Part shown: positions 59,720-64,000 of the stretch, piece after piece
Numbering within the stretch: the stretch's first letter is position 1
Layout of the letters: the number at the start of each line of letters is the position of its first letter
Assembly (NCBI RefSeq): GCF_051401765.1
Contig: NC_135071.1
Span: 8,100,961-8,164,960, forward strand
Origin: Calliopsis andreniformis
Lineage: Eukaryota; Arthropoda; Insecta; Hymenoptera; Andrenidae
Direction of reading: 5' to 3'
Length of the DNA: 64,000 nucleotides
The notes under the pieces: generated by a model
Told to the model about the DNA's origin: nothing
What the model saw: the letters and a program-made list of their open reading frames with translations, nothing else
Database searches by the model: none
Position numbers and translations under genes: made by a program

Positions 59720-61704
59720 AGTAACAATAAGCTACCAAACGTATTCAGACTCTCGCCCGAGTTTTGGAATCCCAAAAATCAATAAACAAAATGGGACAAT
59801 CATGAAACCAATTTCGTCGCTCTTGACTTCTTTTTATAATGTACAGCGAACTGCTGGTACTTGCTCTATACAGAACATTTTTGTTTCCTTTCATTTTATC
59901 TGCTCCTCTTGACCAAAGAATCTCACTGTCACCATTTGCGGTCAAATTATCGGTAGGATCACTCCTATGTTAGCGGTTTCTCTACTCCTCCACCACATAA
60001 CTCCCCAGTATCAATGAAATCATGATTCCGCTCGAGAAGAGTTGTCGCGCTCGTTATTTCTCTGATCCAGCTGTTAAAGAGAGCGACAGACAGCGTAGCT
60101 GTCGTTTGACAGCGACGATATAACATTTGTAGCTGGGATCACGTAATTATGAAAGTGTACCAGGCAGGTTGGAATTGGTTTCCAGTCAAATTGTCCACGA
60201 ATCCGCATTTATGCATGCACTGAGTCCCGTGTGTCGATGTGGCTCAGCGAATCTCATGATGTCGAAGCAATATGTTCATTATACGCAGCTATTGTCCATT
60301 CGTACACGCAACTATATGTAATTGCTTTTGTTGCGGTTCGTGAATACGGTTATGCTAGAAATGTATTTATCTCCGGAATAACGACAGTCTTTCCTATTTC
60401 GAGTCGATTTTGAACGATTGCAGACACATTTTCAAGCTTTTCCTGACTTCGGGCTTTTCTTTTCCGTACCTTTTTACTTTCTGCTCTTTGTTTCAGGTGT
60501 TTTTCACTCAGAAATTTTTTAGGAAGAAGAGGAATACAGTGTTTTCTTGCTAAGCTCAAAATTTTAGATTATGGAGCGTTATTCCTATAAAAGATATTAT
60601 AAGATAAAACTGCTTCAGTCCTTTTGAAAGAATAAATGAGTGTGTATGGAAACAAAGTATAATATACAGTTTGCTACAAATAACGACACAAAATAAAACA
60701 TAGAGAAACTGTCTTATGGTGAAAGAAAAACAGTAGATAATCATAGTAAATATAATAAACTAAAAAAATTAACGAAATTTCTTTTCAAAGTTTAAGATAT
60801 GGACTGACTTTACTTAACAGCTTTCAAAAACTGAATCCTATTGTACTTATGTATGATTTCCTTTTTAATATCTTTCTAATTTATCATTTATTTCTATTCA
60901 AAACAGAAAAGAGGATTAAAATTCCCCTTGCATTTCGTTAAAATATTCAACAAAAGATTAAATTCCCATTGACTTAGAAGTGCGATAACAAAATAATTTT
61001 TCAAAGAGGGAGAAGGTACTGTTCAACCTCATAGAAAGTTAACATAAAACTTTCTTTTATTCCAGTATTAACATTAGAAACCATTACCAGATGATTAAGT
61101 ACCTGCACATTCATTGCTTATTTGTCGCTCTGCGTCCTGTGAATAATTAGTCTAACAATAGGCTAATACCAGTACAGCAAGTGTAAAGTGGGAAGCGAAA
61201 TCTCATTCATAACACTTAGCAATTTATGGGGCATTCTACTCTAAGATTGCATGTACGAGCAATAGCGGTTCATTTAATCGTTGCGTGCAATAAAATGAAC
61301 GTTTTAGAGCCTCTACGTCCATGCAACCTTCATCTTTCTAATAACACTTCCTATTTTGCCTCACTGGCATTCTTTTTAATAACGAACGAAGCAAATTGCT
61401 TTCGAGAAAATGTAAAATAATACGAAGCATCCTGCTTCAATTACAATAAATTCCATTTATGTATTTTAATTATAATCAATTCTTTTATAATAGAAAATTT
61501 ACTAGGAACTCTAAAGTGTTTTACGCTGTATTTTCTTTTCAAACTAATTATATAGCACACTTTTACTAGTACGTTGCATTTTAGGAGAATAGTTTATATG
61601 AAGAAAAAGGAAATTTGCCAGGTTTAGAATCGATTTTAACTGGTTTTCAGAAACACTAATACCATTACTTTTATGCATAAAAGGATTAGTAAATATTTGA
61701 AGTA
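59720..61704. other. AT-rich stretch with a GC-richer patch
   Basis: A GC-richer patch at about 59940-60420 is flanked by AT-rich DNA. The basic minus-strand frame at 60350-60559 arises from an AG-rich strand and has no recognisable domain. No gene is supported. Confidence 0.4.
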
Positions 61705-61930
61705 TTTCAGTCAAGAATTTATTAATTGTTAAAAAAAACGCCAAAAAGCGCATGAAATGTATCTGACTCTGGACTTATTCTACTCAACTCGCTATTCTGA
61801 ACTATGTTCACGCGGATAGTAGAATAAGCCCCAAGTCCGACACATTCCACGCGAATTTTAGATGTTTCTGCACAAATTAATAACTCTGGGACAAGCTCTT
61901 AAACGCAGTTTTGTCATTCTTTCTGATACC
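61705..61930. repeat. foldback repeat related to the one at 9012-9360
   Basis: GGACTTATTCTACT (left) and AGTAGAATAAGCCCC (right) form the inner arms. Outside them TTATTAATT and GAAATGT pair with ACATTCC and ATTAATAACTC. The same blocks, in the same order, occur at 9100-9300, so the two loci are copies of one family. The outer part of the arms seen at 9012 and 9360 is missing or diverged here, so this copy is truncated. Confidence 0.65.
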
Positions 61931-62595
61931 AGTTGCTAAGCATGCTATATATATAGAAATCATTTTGCTAACTAGACAATTTGGAATATTTAGTTAATTT
62001 CTCTAGATATAAATTCGGAAGTTTGATTATTTTATAAAATATTCTTTGCGCCAACTATATTCTCTTGAAAATATTTTATTGAATTTTTCGTAACTACTGA
62101 AGAACTAAGACGTTATGTAAAATTGAATTTCGAAATTAAAACGCGTCAGAGAATAATTAATTTTAGGAAACGTATGTTTTAAGGTGCGGGAATTTAACAA
62201 CAATAATTCAATCAAAAACAACAGCGTTGCAGATTGACTCCAACAATAATTACACCGCCACCGTTGTGCCACTTCACTGGTCAGCTGTCTCGAAACACAA
62301 AAAGAAAGGAGAACGTCTTTGCCATTCCGCGAAATTTAATTATCGCGCGCAACGCTTGACAGTTCCTCTGTGAACTCCCGCGACATGCCACCAACAGGTG
62401 ACTATACAACTTTGCGAGTGGCCTCTTCTTCTAGGTCCTTCTGTGTGTGCCCCGCGGTCTCTATTCTCCAGCTAAGCTAAATTTTTTCCCTTTATTACTC
62501 CCTTTCTCGTTAACTGCTTCTCAGACCTCCTTGCAATTAGAATTCTCCTTACGTAACCGTGAACCTCATCTCTCATGCATTTTCATTCAATTTGT
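61931..62595. other. AT-rich spacer with a GC-richer patch
   Basis: AT-rich to about 62200, then GC-richer to about 62590. The plus-strand frame at 62447-62722 is pyrimidine-driven and unrecognised. Confidence 0.4.
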
Positions 62596-62807
62596 TTCTA
62601 CGTCTCTGACAAACTTCGACTTGAGCTCTGATAATTTGTTTTACTCAACTTTCACAAATTTTAGACATAGATATATTTGGAACAGCATTTTTCTACATCT
62701 ACATCATTTTCTACATCTCTGACAAACTTCGATCTGAGCTCTAATAATTTGTTTTACTCAACTTCCTCAAATTTTAGACATAGATATATTTGGAACAGCA
62801 TTTTTCT
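62596..62807. repeat. 113-bp tandem duplication
   Basis: The unit starting TTTCTACRTCTCTGACAAAC and ending GGAACAGCATTTTTCT is present twice, with matching points exactly 113 bases apart (62603 and 62716; 62694 and 62807). The copies differ at only a few positions. The junction contains CTACATCTACATC, which may have seeded the duplication. Confidence 0.93.
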
Positions 62808-63532
62808 GGAAACAGATTTTTAGCTCGATAACAAGGAGCAATAAAAATAAAAATAAAAATTTGAACGATGTACTTCGTCTACAGTTTCTTAAATTTCAAG
62901 TACAAATTTATTTAAATTTCATAATAGCTTTCTGAAAATGCTGAAGCAAAATACGATTTTATTTACCTCGACAAAGAAAGACAGTAATGGGGCGTAAATA
63001 TAATTATAAATTTCGAACAATTACGAAATCTCCTTGAAACAATGAAAACAAAAAAACAAGTCTCTATGTACTATAAATGAAGTAGAACATAATTTCGCTT
63101 GTAAGAAGTTCGTTAGACATTTGAAGCTTTATTTTTTCCATCTTCAGCAGCAAATCCGCTTTTAAGCGAGCGAAAATTCGGAGAATTCAGACAGCAGCGT
63201 GGAAATTACGCGAACACTCGAGCAACTTTTTAGTTCCCAATACTTTCTCACCTTCTCCGCGGCAAGTTTTGCAGATGTAGTAGCGCACGTCACAAGCAGG
63301 CAACCGATATTGGCTCGTCTCTGCTCGTCGTCGAATCCTTCGCGCCCCCAACCCCCGTTTTCCCGTGGAAAGTTTCAGGAAGATGGCGCGAAAATGATTA
63401 GGGGAGGCGTGGAGGTAAAATGCTCCTCTCGCCTCTAGCGAATCAACGCATAGCTGACGATTCTAATTTCTCTTATAACGTTTCGAACTTTGGGATTCAC
63501 TTTTTTCTTCTTGGGAACTAGAAGTAATAGTT
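62808..63532. other. AT-rich spacer and GC-rich islet
   Basis: AT-rich to about 63160, then a GC- and CpG-rich patch to about 63470 with an unrecognised 79-codon frame (63199-63438). No gene is supported. Confidence 0.4.
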
Positions 63533-63590
63533 CACAATATTCGCTGAATATTGTGCTATTGAATTTTTATGACGAAAATTCAATATTGTG
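63533..63590. repeat. interlocking hairpins
   Basis: CACAATATT (63533-63541) pairs perfectly with AATATTGTG (63547-63555) over a five-base loop. TTGAATTTT (63559-63567) pairs perfectly with AAAATTCAA (63575-63583). The second AATATTGTG (63582-63590) can compete for the first arm, so two alternative folds are possible. Confidence 0.6.
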
Positions 63591-64000
63591 ATTTCGTTTC
63601 ACAATTAAGGAAAAGCGAAGACAATTAGGGAAACGTGGATTTTGATGTGAGCGAAAAGAATTTGAGAAGAAAAATGTAAATTTTAGTGAAACTTTTGAAA
63701 TTATTCAAAAATTGAAAAAGATTGTTGTGAATTTTAAGTGTGGTTATTTCTTTATTACTAAATAAGAGATCTTTATGTATTTATGAGAATTTAAAAAATT
63801 TAAAGAATCTTACAAATTACGAAATATATGTAGTAATGCAAGAATGTACAAAATAGAAGAAGTGAAGTAGGAATATTATATTGAGTATTTAAAGATGAAA
63901 GAAATTTTTATTCAGGTTCCACTTCGATAACTGAGTTGCAGAAAATAAAAAATCCGCAGCCTAGCTATTATTGAAAATTGATTTAAAATATATTTTAAAA
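63591..64000. other. AT-rich right edge
   Basis: AT-rich, A-rich on the plus strand, with no feature I can identify. Confidence 0.45.

Noticed and set aside
60350..60559. Basic K/R/E-rich minus-strand frame
   Set aside because: The AG-rich strand gives charged residues automatically; no motif or exon structure.
1..64000. tRNA genes
   Set aside because: No A-box and B-box pair with a plausible cloverleaf was found by eye; GTTCGAATC-type matches were isolated. A covariance scan would be decisive.
1..64000. CRISPR arrays or bacterial-type operons
   Set aside because: No regularly spaced direct repeats with unique spacers, and no dense coding. The tandem repeats at 58313 and 62596 have no spacers.

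Overview
The window looks like a piece of a nuclear insect genome, probably hymenopteran (inference). The DNA is AT-rich and non-coding. It is broken every one to three kilobases by short GC-rich, CpG-containing islets. It carries decayed Tc1/mariner elements, short terminal-inverted-repeat (TIR) elements, foldback repeats and a non-LTR retrotransposon remnant of the kinds common in bees, ants and wasps. I found no intact host protein-coding gene, rRNA, tRNA, operon or CRISPR array. Most open frames longer than 60 codons lie in the GC-rich islets, where stop codons are rare by composition, and they match no protein family I recognise. The window could be intergenic or lie inside a very long intron.

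Layout. 1-9000: AT-rich sequence with GC-rich islets, a perfect 12-bp-stem hairpin (1350), a (TA)22 microsatellite (5705), a G-quadruplex motif (7260) and an ACGTG cluster (8444). 9012-9360: a foldback repeat with a relative at about 61705-61930. 9361-18020: islets, a 41-nt duplication (13683), a perfect RFX-type X-box (16156) and degenerate AT repeats. 18023-18713: a mariner derivative built as an inverted duplication of the element's 3' half, flanked by TA. 21211-22066: a non-autonomous TIR element flanked by TCA. 22640-22870: a promoter-like stretch. 24744-24961: two alternating purine/pyrimidine tracts. 27881-28390: an internally deleted Tc1/mariner-type element. 30465-30542: a GC-rich hairpin. 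34785-34951 (minus strand): a nearly full-length, diverged U1 snRNA copy. 40999-41044: four ATGCAT palindromes. 44139-45500 (minus strand): a LINE remnant in which ORF1 is fused to the ORF2 endonuclease. 53281-53440: nested inverted repeats. 55180-55650: a strongly strand-asymmetric block. 58313-58566: a 90-bp tandem repeat. 59315-59719: a second TIR element. 62596-62807: a 113-bp tandem duplication. 63533-63590: interlocking hairpins.

Interpretation. Nothing here forms a cooperating gene system. The best-supported content is mobile-element debris plus the U1 snRNA copy. That copy keeps the Sm site, the U1A-type loop and the terminal UUCG tetraloop, but it has changes in the 5' splice-site-recognition end and in stem-loops 2 and 4, so it is either a pseudogene or an unusual variant. 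The GC-rich islets are plausible cis-regulatory or conserved non-coding elements, but that is inference from composition and spacing only.
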